64,000 nt of DNA. Origin: Rhodococcus sp. SBT000017 (lineage in GTDB: Bacteria; Actinomycetota; Actinomycetes; Mycobacteriales; Mycobacteriaceae). The notes below the pieces were generated by a model that made no database searches, was not told where the DNA came from, and was given only the letters and a program-made list of their open reading frames with translations. Positions 1 through 7,972 of this stretch are shown in pieces; positions within the stretch are counted from its first letter, which is position 1; every line of letters starts with the position of its first letter. The DNA lies in NCBI RefSeq assembly GCF_003688915.1, contig NZ_REFU01000001.1:1922001-1986000 (forward strand), read 5' to 3'. Made by a program: the position numbers and the translations under genes.

Positions 1-102
1 GATCTTGGCCGCGACAGTGCCTGCACCGTCGCCGACGACGGTGGACAACTTCACCAACGGGGTGTTGCCGATGAGTTCGGTGATGTGCTGTGCGATGCGC
101 AT
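1..102 (-). CDS. cbs: Cystathionine beta-synthase, N-terminal fragment
   Basis: This is the first 34 codons of a gene that runs off the left edge. The peptide begins MRIAQHITELIGNTPLVKL, the usual N-terminus of PLP-dependent cystathionine beta-synthase and cysteine synthase proteins; IGNTPLV is the conserved opening of the fold-type II core. The enzyme condenses homocysteine and serine to cystathionine in transsulfuration. A GGAG element lies about 6 nt before the ATG. It is divergent from the SGNH hydrolase gene, and this pairing resembles the mycobacterial Rv1075c/Rv1077 neighbourhood, which favours Cbs over cysteine synthase. The catalytic lysine is outside the window. Confidence 0.8.
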   Translation of the reverse strand, partial: MRIAQHITELIGNTPLVKLSTVVGDGAGTVAAKI

Positions 103-199
103 TGCTCCATCTTCCCAGATGCACCTATTTCACTCTCGGTCACGGCCGTCGATACCCCGCATACGATGGTCACAACGGCACGAGGAGAGGGATCGATCT

Positions 200-1213
200 G
201 TGACGGCGAGCGGATGGCGTACCGCTGCTAAAGCGAGCGCCGCGACAGTACTTGCAGGCTCCGGAGCAGGGACTGCATCCTGGGCCGCGTACCGACATCT
301 GATGGCGCAGGCCGCGGCGGCCCGCGGCGTCATCGGGCGCACCACCGCCAAGCCACCGGAGGCGGACGGCGTCTACACCGCCGGATGCGCGGCCCCGGAA
401 CGGTGGCGGATGGGAAATTCAGCAGATATTCACCTGATGATCTTCGGCGACTCCACCGCTGCCGGCGTGGGCTGCACCGTAGCCGACGAAGTTCCCGGCG
501 TACTGATCGCCCGCGGACTTGCCGAGGAAACCGGGCAACGAATTCGATTGAGCACCAAAGCGATTGCCGGTGCCACCTCGAAGGGGCTCGAGGGCCAGGT
601 CGACGCGATGTTCGTCGCGGGCCCGCCCCCGGACGCAGCGGTCATCTTCGTGGGCGCGAACGACGTCACCAAGAAGTTCTCCATCCCGGCGTCGGCGGCC
701 CGGCTGGGCGACGCCGTCGAACGATTGACGGCCAAGGGCTGCGTCGTGGCAGTGGGCACGTGCCCCGATCTCGGTGTCGTGACGGCTATCCCGCAGCCGC
801 TGCGCACCGTCGTCCGCAATTGGGGTCGACGTCTCGCCAACGCCCAGACGGCCAGGACTCTCAGCGCCGGTGGCCATCCGGTGGCTCTGGCCGATCTGCT
901 CTCCCCCGAGTTCCTGGCAGCGCCCGACACCATGTTCTCGGCCGACCGCTTTCACCCGTCGGCCGCGGGGTACGAGCTCGCCGCTCAGCAGATTCTGCCG
1001 GTACTCGCATCGGCGCTGGGCGTGTGGCACGGCGGACCGTTGCCCGAGCTGCCGACCGTGTCCGCTGCCGCCGAGTCACGCAAGGCCATCCCCCGCGCGA
1101 CGGCCGCACTCGATCGCTTCCTGCGTCGGAGAAGCGCCGAGCTCGATGCCGAGATCGTCACTGCGTCGGAGGATCTCGTACGTCGTGCCGGTGACGAATC
1201 GGCGGGGTTGTAA
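200..1213 (+). CDS. SGNH/GDSL-family esterase, membrane-anchored or exported
   Basis: A 337-aa serine hydrolase of the SGNH superfamily. Block I is GDSTAAG with the nucleophile near Ser85, block III is GAND near residue 152, and the Asp/His pair is in DRFHPSAAGY near residues 249 and 252, so the catalytic set looks complete. The N-terminus has a short hydrophobic Ala/Gly/Val stretch that may be a signal or anchor. The GTG at 200 was chosen because a GAGGAGAGG ribosome site lies just upstream; the frame stays open upstream without another good site. It resembles mycobacterial Rv1075c, an exported GDSL protein. The lipid or ester substrate is unknown. Confidence 0.78.
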   Translation: MTASGWRTAAKASAATVLAGSGAGTASWAAYRHLMAQAAAARGVIGRTTAKPPEADGVYTAGCAAPERWRMGNSADIHLMIFGDSTAAGVGCTVADEVPGVLIARGLAEETGQRIRLSTKAIAGATSKGLEGQVDAMFVAGPPPDAAVIFVGANDVTKKFSIPASAARLGDAVERLTAKGCVVAVGTCPDLGVVTAIPQPLRTVVRNWGRRLANAQTARTLSAGGHPVALADLLSPEFLAAPDTMFSADRFHPSAAGYELAAQQILPVLASALGVWHGGPLPELPTVSAAAESRKAIPRATAALDRFLRRRSAELDAEIVTASEDLVRRAGDESAGL

Positions 1214-1284
1214 GTTCGGACGGGAGACATCGCCTACCCGGCGGTAGCACTGTAGTCACGCAGTATCGATTCGAAGGAGATCTC

Positions 1285-2505
1285 ATGCCAGAGGCAGTCA
1301 TCGTCGCCACCGCGCGCTCACCGATCGGCAGGGCGATGAAGGGTTCGCTCAAGGACATTCGTCCCGACGACCTCACCGCCCAGATGGTCGCCGCCGCGCT
1401 GGCCAAGGTGCCCTCGCTCGACCCAAAGGACATCGACGATCTCCTCCTGGGCTGCGGTCTACCCGGCGGCATGCAGGGCAACAACCTCGCTCGTATCGTC
1501 GCAGTGCAGCTCGGCTACGACTCGCTGCCCGGAACGACGATCACGCGCTACTGCTCGTCCTCGCTGCAGACCACCCGCATGGCGCTGCACGCGATCAAGG
1601 CAGGCGAGGGTGACGTGTTCATCTCCGCTGGTGTCGAGAGCGTGTCCAGCTTCGTCCACGGCAGCTCCGACTCGCTGCCCGAGAGCCACAACCCGATCTT
1701 CGCCGACGCCGAGGCCCGCACCAAGAAGGCGCAGGAAGAGGGCGCGGACAGCTGGACCGATCCCCGCGAGAACGGCGAGCTGCCCGATGCGTACATCGCG
1801 ATGGGCCAGACGGCCGAGAACGTCGCGCTGCTCACCGGCATCACCCGCGAGGATCAGGACCACTGGGGCGTCCGCAGCCAGAACCGCGCCGAAGAGGCCA
1901 TCAACGCAGGCTTCTTCGAGCGGGAGATCACCCCGGTGACCTTGCCCGACGGCACCGTCGTCAACACCGACGACGGCCCTCGCGCCGGCACCACCTACGA
2001 GAAGATCAGCCAGCTCAAGCCGGTCTTCCGCCCGAACGGCACCATCACCGCCGGTAACGCGTGCCCGCTCAACGACGGCGCAGCAGCGCTCGTCATCATG
2101 AGCGACACCAAGGCCAAGGAACTGGGCCTGACCCCGCTGGCCCGCATCGTCTCGACCGGCGTGACCGGCACGTCCCCCGAGATCATGGGCCTCGGACCCA
2201 TCGAGGCGACCCGTAAGGCGCTGAAGATCGCGGGCATGTCCATCTCCGACATCGACCTGTTCGAGATCAACGAGGCCTTCGCAGTCCAGGTCCTCGGATC
2301 GGCGCGCGACCTCGGCATCGAAGAGGACAAGCTCAATGTCTCCGGTGGTGCCATCGCGATCGGCCACCCGTTCGGCATGACCGGTGCGCGCATCACCACC
2401 ACGCTGCTGAACAACCTGACCACGCACGACAAGACGTTCGGCGTCGAGACCATGTGCGTCGGCGGCGGCATGGGTATGGCGATGGTGCTCGAGCGCCTCA
2501 GCTGA
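1285..2505 (+). CDS. fadA: Acetyl-CoA C-acyltransferase (thiolase)
   Basis: A 406-aa thiolase that cleaves 3-ketoacyl-CoA in beta-oxidation or condenses two acyl-CoA units. The acyl-accepting cysteine is in RYCSSSL (about Cys90). The C-terminal half has NEAFAVQ, GHPFGMTGAR and the second catalytic cysteine in CVGGGMGMA. Length and motif order match the family. A GAAGGAGA site sits 4 nt before the ATG. The gene follows the SGNH hydrolase by 71 nt and ends at a strong hairpin shared with the convergent membrane-protein gene. It is probably the counterpart of mycobacterial FadA3, based on neighbourhood. Confidence 0.9.
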   Translation: MPEAVIVATARSPIGRAMKGSLKDIRPDDLTAQMVAAALAKVPSLDPKDIDDLLLGCGLPGGMQGNNLARIVAVQLGYDSLPGTTITRYCSSSLQTTRMALHAIKAGEGDVFISAGVESVSSFVHGSSDSLPESHNPIFADAEARTKKAQEEGADSWTDPRENGELPDAYIAMGQTAENVALLTGITREDQDHWGVRSQNRAEEAINAGFFEREITPVTLPDGTVVNTDDGPRAGTTYEKISQLKPVFRPNGTITAGNACPLNDGAAALVIMSDTKAKELGLTPLARIVSTGVTGTSPEIMGLGPIEATRKALKIAGMSISDIDLFEINEAFAVQVLGSARDLGIEEDKLNVSGGAIAIGHPFGMTGARITTTLLNNLTTHDKTFGVETMCVGGGMGMAMVLERLS

Positions 2506-2521
2506 TCCGAGACACACAACG

Positions 2522-2563
2522 AAAAAGCCCCGCCCTCCTTCGATGGAGTGGCGGGGCTTTTCG
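2522..2563. terminator. Bidirectional intrinsic terminator
   Basis: AAAAAGCCCCGCC pairs with GGCGGGGCTTTTT, with a further CTCC/GGAG stem inside and a small loop. The A-tract on one side and T-tract on the other let it work for both the thiolase gene and the convergent Bax-inhibitor-like gene. Confidence 0.9.
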
Positions 2564-2571
2564 CGTGAGCA

Positions 2572-3420
2572 CTAGTCGTTCTGGAAGTAGCTCAGCAGAC
2601 GCAGGATCTCGACGTACAGCCAGACCAGCGTGATGGTCAGACCGAGGGCGACGCCCCAGGCTGCCTTCTCGGGAGCCTGTGCGCGGATCAGCTGATCGGC
2701 CTGATCGAAGTCGAGCAGGAAGCTGAACGCGGCAATGCCGATGCAGACGAGGCTGAAGATGATGGCCAGCGGTCCGCCGGAGCGGAGTCCGAAACCGTCC
2801 TCCATGAAGAAGCTGGCGACGAGATTGCCGAGCATCAGCACGACGACACCGATGAGGGCACCGACGACCATGCGGGTCAAGCGCGGGGTGACGCGGATGG
2901 CACCGGTCTTGTAGACGATCAGCATGCCGAAGAACACGCCGAACGTACCGAGGACTGCCTGGCCGATGAGGGCGGATCCACCGACCCCACCGAACTCGAC
3001 GCCGGTGAACATGAGCGACAGCGCACCGAGGAACACACCTTCGGCTGCGGCGTACGCGAGCACGATCGCCTTGTTGTCCATCTTGCGGCCGAAGGTCGCG
3101 AACATGACCAGACCGAAGCCGATCAAGCCACCGCCGATGACGAACGGGATGGCCAAGTCGGTGTTGTTTGAGACGAGCAGGTACGAGATGATCGCCGTCA
3201 CGCTCAGCACGCCGAGGGTGATGCCGGTCTTGGTGACCACGTCGTCGATCGTCATGGCCCGCTGTGCGGGCTGCGTGGTGTACGGGTCGGCCTGCGTTCC
3301 GGGATGCTGGCCGAAGGTTGCGGCCTGCGAGGCTCCAGCCGTCGCAGATCCGAATGTGGCGTATCCGCCGCCCTGCTGCTTGGGCAGGTTGCGGAACACC
3401 GGGTTGCTGGAGGTGCGCAC
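2572..3420 (-). CDS. Bax inhibitor-1/YccA-like integral membrane protein
   Basis: A 282-aa protein with a polar 60-70 residue N-terminus rich in Ala, Gly, Ser and Thr, followed by seven hydrophobic segments typical of the actinobacterial BI-1/YccA-like family. The last segments contain charged residues (DFDQAD) as expected for the family's acidic pore region. The GTG start at 3420 gives VRTSSNPVFRNLPKQ and is preceded by GAAGGGAAGA; no equally good site lies upstream in the longer open frame. It converges on the thiolase gene, as Rv1072 does with fadA3 in mycobacteria. Function in bacteria is uncertain, possibly ion leak or membrane-protein quality control. Confidence 0.85.
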   Translation of the reverse strand: MRTSSNPVFRNLPKQQGGGYATFGSATAGASQAATFGQHPGTQADPYTTQPAQRAMTIDDVVTKTGITLGVLSVTAIISYLLVSNNTDLAIPFVIGGGLIGFGLVMFATFGRKMDNKAIVLAYAAAEGVFLGALSLMFTGVEFGGVGGSALIGQAVLGTFGVFFGMLIVYKTGAIRVTPRLTRMVVGALIGVVVLMLGNLVASFFMEDGFGLRSGGPLAIIFSLVCIGIAAFSFLLDFDQADQLIRAQAPEKAAWGVALGLTITLVWLYVEILRLLSYFQND

Positions 3421-3617
3421 CGTGTCTCTTCCCTTCGTAAGTTCTGATCCCCACCGGGGATCTCCCCGTCGGTCATCAGTAGAACGTCTGACATCCGGAC
3501 AAAAGTTCCCGAGCGGAGAACTTCTACGACGGACAAAACGGACTCTACCGGGTACCGGGCACACACGCGGAGACGACCGCGTGTGTGACACCGAATCGAA
3601 ACGGGCAGTATGAGGAA

Positions 3618-4043
3618 ATGGCAATCGAAGACGGACCCGACCAGACCTTGGACCCCAGTGAAAGCGTCGACTCCGACGAGGTGCGCAACGACGACGGCGA
3701 CACCGTGGTCGATCCCCCCGACCATTGGAGCGAGGCCAACAGCTTCGGCACCACCGCTCGCGAGGCTGCCGAGGGCGAGAGCCTGGATCTCAAGCTCAGC
3801 GAGGAAGAACCCGACATCGCCGTCGAGGAGGAACTCGACCGCCCGATCACCGAGACTCCCGACGACGAACTGACCGAGGAACTCGTCGACCACGTCGTCG
3901 AGGAATCCGACGAGGATCCCGACATCGACTACGCGGAAGGCCAGCGTCAGGCCGAGATCGTCGAGGGCACCCTCGTCGAGGACCTCGGGCGCAACCGGGG
4001 ACAGATCGACGGAACTCCCGAAGACGGCGGCCCGGTCACCTGA
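3618..4043 (+). CDS. DUF5709-family acidic protein
   Basis: A 141-aa, very acidic protein with no hydrophobic segment, so probably cytoplasmic. The central WSEANSFGTTAREAAEGES and LDLKLSEEEPDI stretch matches the usual DUF5709 pattern of actinobacteria (EAxxGESLDxxLxxEEPD). The ATG at 3618 has GAGGA directly upstream; an upstream in-frame ATG at 3585 lacks such a site. It is divergent from the BI-1-like gene and converges with the methyltransferase, leaving only 3 nt between stop codons. No function is known for the family, and the context does not suggest one. Confidence 0.72.
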   Translation: MAIEDGPDQTLDPSESVDSDEVRNDDGDTVVDPPDHWSEANSFGTTAREAAEGESLDLKLSEEEPDIAVEEELDRPITETPDDELTEELVDHVVEESDEDPDIDYAEGQRQAEIVEGTLVEDLGRNRGQIDGTPEDGGPVT

Positions 4044-4046
4044 CCG

Positions 4047-5174
4047 TCATCGTTGCTCGCTCGGGCGTACCGAGCGAGCGACGGTGAACTTGCCGTTGCG
4101 GCCCATGAGGTCGGTGGGACCGACCGCGTCGGCCAGTTCACGCCGGTAGTTCAAGTGCGTGTTGTAGACCGTCCACATCTGTCCGCCCGGTCGCAGCACC
4201 CGACCGGCGGCTGCGAACAATTTGCTCGCCGCGCCCGTGTGTACCGCGGCACCCTCGTGGAACGGTGGATTGCAGACCACCAGATCGACCGATTCGGATT
4301 CGAAGGTCGACATGGCGTCGTCGGCGATCACCGAAATCTTCGTCCCGTTCGCCGCCGCAGTGGCCGCTGCCGATGCGATTGCTGCCGCCGAGCGATCTGT
4401 TGCGATCACCTCGAGATCGGACCTGGTCCGAGCCAGCTCGGTGGCGAGAATTCCTGTGCCACAACCCAAATCGACGGCACTGCGGGCTCGCGGCAGCATC
4501 TTCGGTATGTACTCGAGCAGAAAACGAGTTCCGATATCGAGGCCGGCCCCCGCGAACACCGCACCGTGCGCCACCACCGTCATGTCGACATCGGCAATCC
4601 GCTTGCTCACCGGATACGTCATGCCCGACGCCACCGCCCCACGTGCGGTGAGCACTCGGGCTTTCTGCCGCCCTCGGCCGGCCGTGACGGTCTCGAACGA
4701 CTTTCGTAGGACGTCGTTCATTGCCGGGGTCATGTGCTTGTCTCGTCCGCCCGCGAGGACGACGACGTCCGCCGACGCGTGTGCGGCGATGTGCTCGGCG
4801 ATCTCGGTCAGTTCGGCCAGAACGCGCGGCAATTGCATCAGCACCATCCCGACGCCGTCGAGCAGTTCGGCACCCAGTGCGTGCTGGGTGTAGGAGCCCG
4901 ACATCGAGACCCGTGCCGCGTTCAGCTCGAGCGCTCGCACGCCGGTGACGGCGTCCTGATGCACGCGTATCGCGGAGAACCCGAGAGACGCGGCCCCGAG
5001 GGTCAGGGCTCCGTACCGGTCGCCGATCACCGCGATCGGCGTGGTCCTGTCGATTCCGGGAAGTTCGTCGACGGTATCGAGGACGAGGCGGTCCGCAGCG
5101 TCGACGGCATGGAGGTTGGGCGCCTCGGCGTCGGGCTCACGACGAAGGGCGTCGAACAGGGATTCATCGGGCAC
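4047..5174 (-). CDS. RsmC/RlmG-like rRNA guanine-N2 methyltransferase
   Basis: A 375-aa class I SAM-dependent methyltransferase with two domains: an N-terminal degenerate methyltransferase-like half and a C-terminal catalytic half. SAM motif I is VDLGCGTGILATELA and motif IV is VCNPPFHEG, the NPPF signature of RsmC/RlmG enzymes that methylate guanine N2 in 16S or 23S rRNA. Length and order fit RsmC-type proteins. The start gives MPDESLFDALRREPD. It is monocistronic as far as can be seen. Which rRNA position is modified cannot be told from sequence. Confidence 0.82.
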   Translation of the reverse strand: MPDESLFDALRREPDAEAPNLHAVDAADRLVLDTVDELPGIDRTTPIAVIGDRYGALTLGAASLGFSAIRVHQDAVTGVRALELNAARVSMSGSYTQHALGAELLDGVGMVLMQLPRVLAELTEIAEHIAAHASADVVVLAGGRDKHMTPAMNDVLRKSFETVTAGRGRQKARVLTARGAVASGMTYPVSKRIADVDMTVVAHGAVFAGAGLDIGTRFLLEYIPKMLPRARSAVDLGCGTGILATELARTRSDLEVIATDRSAAAIASAAATAAANGTKISVIADDAMSTFESESVDLVVCNPPFHEGAAVHTGAASKLFAAAGRVLRPGGQMWTVYNTHLNYRRELADAVGPTDLMGRNGKFTVARSVRPSEQR

Positions 5175-5256
5175 TCGAGCAGTATCCCACCCGGCGGAGC
5201 CCAGACAGCCCGCGCGGCGAGTGGCTATTGCCGCGAATCAGGGGCATGCTCGGGGA

Positions 5257-5379
5257 ATGGAACACCAAGACAAGAACGAGGCGCTCTTCAGCCATCCCGA
5301 CGATGCGTCCACCGATGCACACGCCGAAACCTCCAAGCCTGCCGTCTACACCGCCCTGTTCAGCGGCGCGAACGAATAG
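5257..5379 (+). CDS. Small hypothetical protein (40 aa)
   Basis: A 40-codon frame beginning MEHQDKNEALFSHPD and ending LFSGANE. Third codon positions are strongly G/C as in neighbouring real genes, which is the main reason to list it. It has no hydrophobic segment. The ribosome site is weak (CGGGGA very close to the ATG). It lies in the gap between the divergently read methyltransferase gene and the convergent peroxiredoxin gene. I recognise no family. It could be a chance frame. Confidence 0.4.
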   Translation: MEHQDKNEALFSHPDDASTDAHAETSKPAVYTALFSGANE

Positions 5380-5392
5380 CTGGAACAGCCCG

Positions 5393-5917
5393 TCACGACA
5401 GGTAGCGGAGGTACTCCAACGCCTTGGTCGCATGCACGTGACCGCGTTCGCTCTGCACCACCATCCGCACCACTCGGTTCCGATCGATCACGAATGTCGT
5501 CCGCTTCACGGACAGTAGCTGCCGCAGGTACCCACGGTTGGCCGCATGCGCCCGCCCGCGTTCGAGCTCACGAAGCCGACGCCGCCGGGTGAACCACCCG
5601 CCTCGTCGCACTCCGAACTGCTCTGCCACCGCACCGTCGGAATCGGACAGCAACGGGTAGTCGAAGGACCTCTGCAGCGCGAAATGCTGGTTGCGGTCTC
5701 GGGTGTCGGTACTGATGCCCACCCGTTGTGCGCCGAATCTCTCGAATTCCGTGCCCAAGTCCCTGAAGTGACACGCTTCGGCCGTGCAGATGGGGCTGTT
5801 GGCCGCTGGGTAGAAGAACAGTACGACCGGACCCGACGCGGTCAGGTCGGCGAGCGCACGAAGTTCGCCGGAATGGTCCGGCAACTCGAAGTCCGGGGCG
5901 GTCTTTCCGATGCGCAT
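5393..5917 (-). CDS. Peroxiredoxin (BCP/AhpC-TSA family)
   Basis: A 174-aa thioredoxin-fold peroxidase that would reduce H2O2 or organic peroxides. The peroxidatic site is FFYPAANSPICTAEACHFRD, with Cys44 as the peroxidatic cysteine and Cys49 as the likely resolving cysteine, the CxxxxC arrangement of BCP/PrxQ proteins. The usual Thr before the Pro is Ser here. The C-terminal region is longer and more basic than in E. coli BCP (a stretch of Arg near residue 115). The ATG at 5917 gives MRIGKTAPDFELPD; it follows the phosphatase gene by only 17 nt, so the two are probably co-transcribed. Confidence 0.82.
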   Translation of the reverse strand: MRIGKTAPDFELPDHSGELRALADLTASGPVVLFFYPAANSPICTAEACHFRDLGTEFERFGAQRVGISTDTRDRNQHFALQRSFDYPLLSDSDGAVAEQFGVRRGGWFTRRRRLRELERGRAHAANRGYLRQLLSVKRTTFVIDRNRVVRMVVQSERGHVHATKALEYLRYLS

Positions 5918-5934
5918 GGGCCCGAGGTTACCGC

Positions 5935-6705
5935 TCAGCCCTCCACGAGGGCGGCAGTCAGGCGTTGTCGGAGATCCCGATCGATGCCCAGGTAGTTCAA
6001 ATATCCCTCGAACGAGCCGTGGGTCGACTTCATGACGTCCAGTCCGTGCTCCAGGTAGGACGCGCGGACCCCCAACATCGCGTCGGTGGGTAGGCCGTCC
6101 GCCTCCGCGGCTCCCGCCCACGTGCGGCGCACGTGAGCGAGCAGTGGGGCCACCGCGTCGTTGCTTCTCAGGTAATCCGCGACGATGTCGTCCTCGTCGA
6201 CCCCCGCGGCCCGCAGGACCGTCGACACGGTCCACCCTGCTCGGTCCTTACCCGCCGCGCAGTGGACCAGAACCCCACCGCGTCGTTCGGCGAGGGCGTC
6301 GACCACTCGTTTGATGGCATACGACGCCCCGTCGAGTGTCGGATAGGAGGCGTACGCCCGCAGCATGTAGTCCACTTGGCTCTGCTCGTCGCTGATCGGA
6401 GCTTCGTGGGGGGCGCGCTCGCCCCGCACGGTGTCGAACGGCACCGAGATCGATCGGACCCCCTCGGGAACTCGGTCGGCGCCACTTCGGCCTATCTCCG
6501 GCTCACCGCGAAAGTCGAACACCGTACGAATGCCGAGGTCCGCGACGGTGCGCCGACCGTGCTCGGTCAGCGCACTCAATTCCGATGCGCGATAGAACGA
6601 TCCGGCCCGAACCGTGGCCCCGTCCGTGGTGCGCGCGCCGCCGAGATCGCGGAAGTTCCAGGCCCCGTCTAGGGCGAACTGATCGTGTACCGGGGCGTCG
6701 GGCAT
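5935..6705 (-). CDS. PtpB-like tyrosine/lipid phosphatase
   Basis: A 256-aa phosphatase with the P-loop VHCAAGKDRAGW (catalytic Cys about 149). HCxxGKDR is the signature of the mycobacterial PtpB family, which acts on phosphotyrosine, phosphoserine/threonine and phosphoinositides. The N-terminus NFRDLGG is also typical. No signal peptide is visible, although M. tuberculosis PtpB is secreted. In a soil actinomycete the role is more likely general dephosphorylation than host manipulation. It is the first gene of a likely two-gene unit with the peroxiredoxin; the monooxygenase-domain membrane protein gene lies 25 nt upstream on the same strand. Confidence 0.83.
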   Translation of the reverse strand: MPDAPVHDQFALDGAWNFRDLGGARTTDGATVRAGSFYRASELSALTEHGRRTVADLGIRTVFDFRGEPEIGRSGADRVPEGVRSISVPFDTVRGERAPHEAPISDEQSQVDYMLRAYASYPTLDGASYAIKRVVDALAERRGGVLVHCAAGKDRAGWTVSTVLRAAGVDEDDIVADYLRSNDAVAPLLAHVRRTWAGAAEADGLPTDAMLGVRASYLEHGLDVMKSTHGSFEGYLNYLGIDRDLRQRLTAALVEG

Positions 6706-6730
6706 GGGTTCGACCCTATCGAAGGTGATG

Positions 6731-7303
6731 CTACGAGCGCGGTACCAGCCACCGACGTAGCCGGGCGGTGACGAACGGCATCACCACGTAGACCATCAGC
6801 GGCGTGCACATCATCACCACCAGTGCGGTACGCAGAGCCACGTTCAGGTCCGTCAGGTGTGGCGTCACAACGATGTTGACGAGCAGACTGACGGCATAGA
6901 AGGCAACGCCGATAGAGATCGCCTGCTTCCACCGCGGCGGCGGGCCACCGATCACTCGAACCGCGTCGGTGAGGTTGGACTGCGGTTCGAACCATCCCTC
7001 CACACCGGAAAGTCGATGTGTCGCAACGTCGTCGGCGATGGGACGGCCGGTGCTGAGCCACGCGCGTCGGGCATCCGAGCGCAGCCAGCCGTCGAGGTTG
7101 TCGTGTGTCTCGAATCGATACAGCACGTGATAATCGCTGGAATTACCGGAACTGCGCAGCCAACCGCCACCGAGAAATCCCGGAAAGGTTCGGACGAGAT
7201 CCATCCCGCGATCGGTCCACTCCACGAAGTCGGCCTCGTATCCCTGACGAACGCGTCGTGCGACCGAGGTCGTGACGTGATCGAGCGTGTCGGTCGTGGT
7301 CAT
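6731..7303 (-). CDS. ABM-domain (antibiotic biosynthesis monooxygenase-like) membrane protein
   Basis: A 190-aa protein. Residues about 10-95 form a dimeric alpha/beta-barrel ABM-type domain (VARRVRQGYEADFVEW, FPGFLGGGWLRS, YHVLYRFET). The C-terminal part has two hydrophobic helices, around residues 128-146 and 155-178, so the domain is tethered to the membrane. Proteins of this layout are common in actinobacteria and proteobacteria with no proven reaction. It may be co-transcribed with the PtpB-like gene 25 nt downstream. The start ATG at 7303 is the first in the frame. Confidence 0.72.
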   Translation of the reverse strand: MTTTDTLDHVTTSVARRVRQGYEADFVEWTDRGMDLVRTFPGFLGGGWLRSSGNSSDYHVLYRFETHDNLDGWLRSDARRAWLSTGRPIADDVATHRLSGVEGWFEPQSNLTDAVRVIGGPPPRWKQAISIGVAFYAVSLLVNIVVTPHLTDLNVALRTALVVMMCTPLMVYVVMPFVTARLRRWLVPRS

Positions 7304-7339
7304 GCGGTACCCCTCCTGCGCGTGTTCGTCGCGGATCGA

Positions 7340-7352
7340 TGTGTTCTACACA
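7340..7352. promoter_or_regulatory. Short palindrome TGTGT-TCT-ACACA
   Basis: A perfect 5-3-5 inverted repeat lies between the divergent ABM-domain gene and the Lrp-family regulator gene. It is a candidate autoregulatory site for the Lrp-type protein, judged only from symmetry and position. Confidence 0.3.
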
Positions 7353-7474
7353 GAGTGCGGCCATATGGACCTACATTCAAATCGTGAGCCGAATCGAAGA
7401 TCGATGGCTCAATTTCTGAAAGGATGTGACAATTCGTCTACGCAGACCCTTCTCGAGCGACCTGGAGTGGACGG

Positions 7475-7972
7475 ATGGCACAGCACCGACCCGAGTACCG
7501 GCTCGACGACGTGGACCGACGCATCGTCACCGAACTCAGCCGTGACGGCCGAATGTCCATGCGCGCCCTGGCCGAGGCCACCCATATCTCGCGGGCGCAC
7601 GCGTACGTGCGCGTCGACCGTCTCGTCGACGAAGGAGTCATCGAGGGATTCACCGCACGCATCGCCTACGAGAAAGCGGGGTTCGGCGCGTCGGCGTATG
7701 TGGCACTGTCCATTCGGCAGGATTCCTGGCGCGCCGTCGCCGACGACCTGAGCACCTTCCCGTTCGTCGAACACGTCAGCCTCATGGGCGGCGACTTCGA
7801 CGCACTCGTTCTGGTGCGAGCTCCGGACACCTCGGCACTACGCCATCTGGTGCTCGACAAGCTGCAGGGACTCGACGGGATACTGTCGACGCGAACCTGG
7901 CTGATCTTCGACGAGGCGATCGGCCCCGGCGCGCAGTGGACCGCAGAGGCAACGAACGGGAGCAATCCATGA
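7475..7972 (+). CDS. Lrp/AsnC-family transcriptional regulator
   Basis: A 165-aa regulator with an N-terminal winged helix-turn-helix (DDVDRRIVTELSRDGRMSMRALAEAT, then ISRAHAYVRVDRLVDEG) and a C-terminal RAM ligand/oligomer domain (FGASAYVALSI, VEHVSLMGGDFDALVLV). Such proteins usually bind an amino acid. Its stop codon overlaps the start of the FAD oxidoreductase gene by 4 nt (ATGA), so the two are translationally coupled and the enzyme substrate is likely the effector. A purine-rich GGAGTGGA lies upstream of the ATG. Confidence 0.87.
   Translation: MAQHRPEYRLDDVDRRIVTELSRDGRMSMRALAEATHISRAHAYVRVDRLVDEGVIEGFTARIAYEKAGFGASAYVALSIRQDSWRAVADDLSTFPFVEHVSLMGGDFDALVLVRAPDTSALRHLVLDKLQGLDGILSTRTWLIFDEAIGPGAQWTAEATNGSNP

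Noticed and set aside
1459..2517. Long open frame opposite the thiolase gene
   Set aside because: It is a shadow created by high-GC codon bias on the other strand; its peptide is full of low-complexity Asp/Gly/Val/Arg and has no motif.
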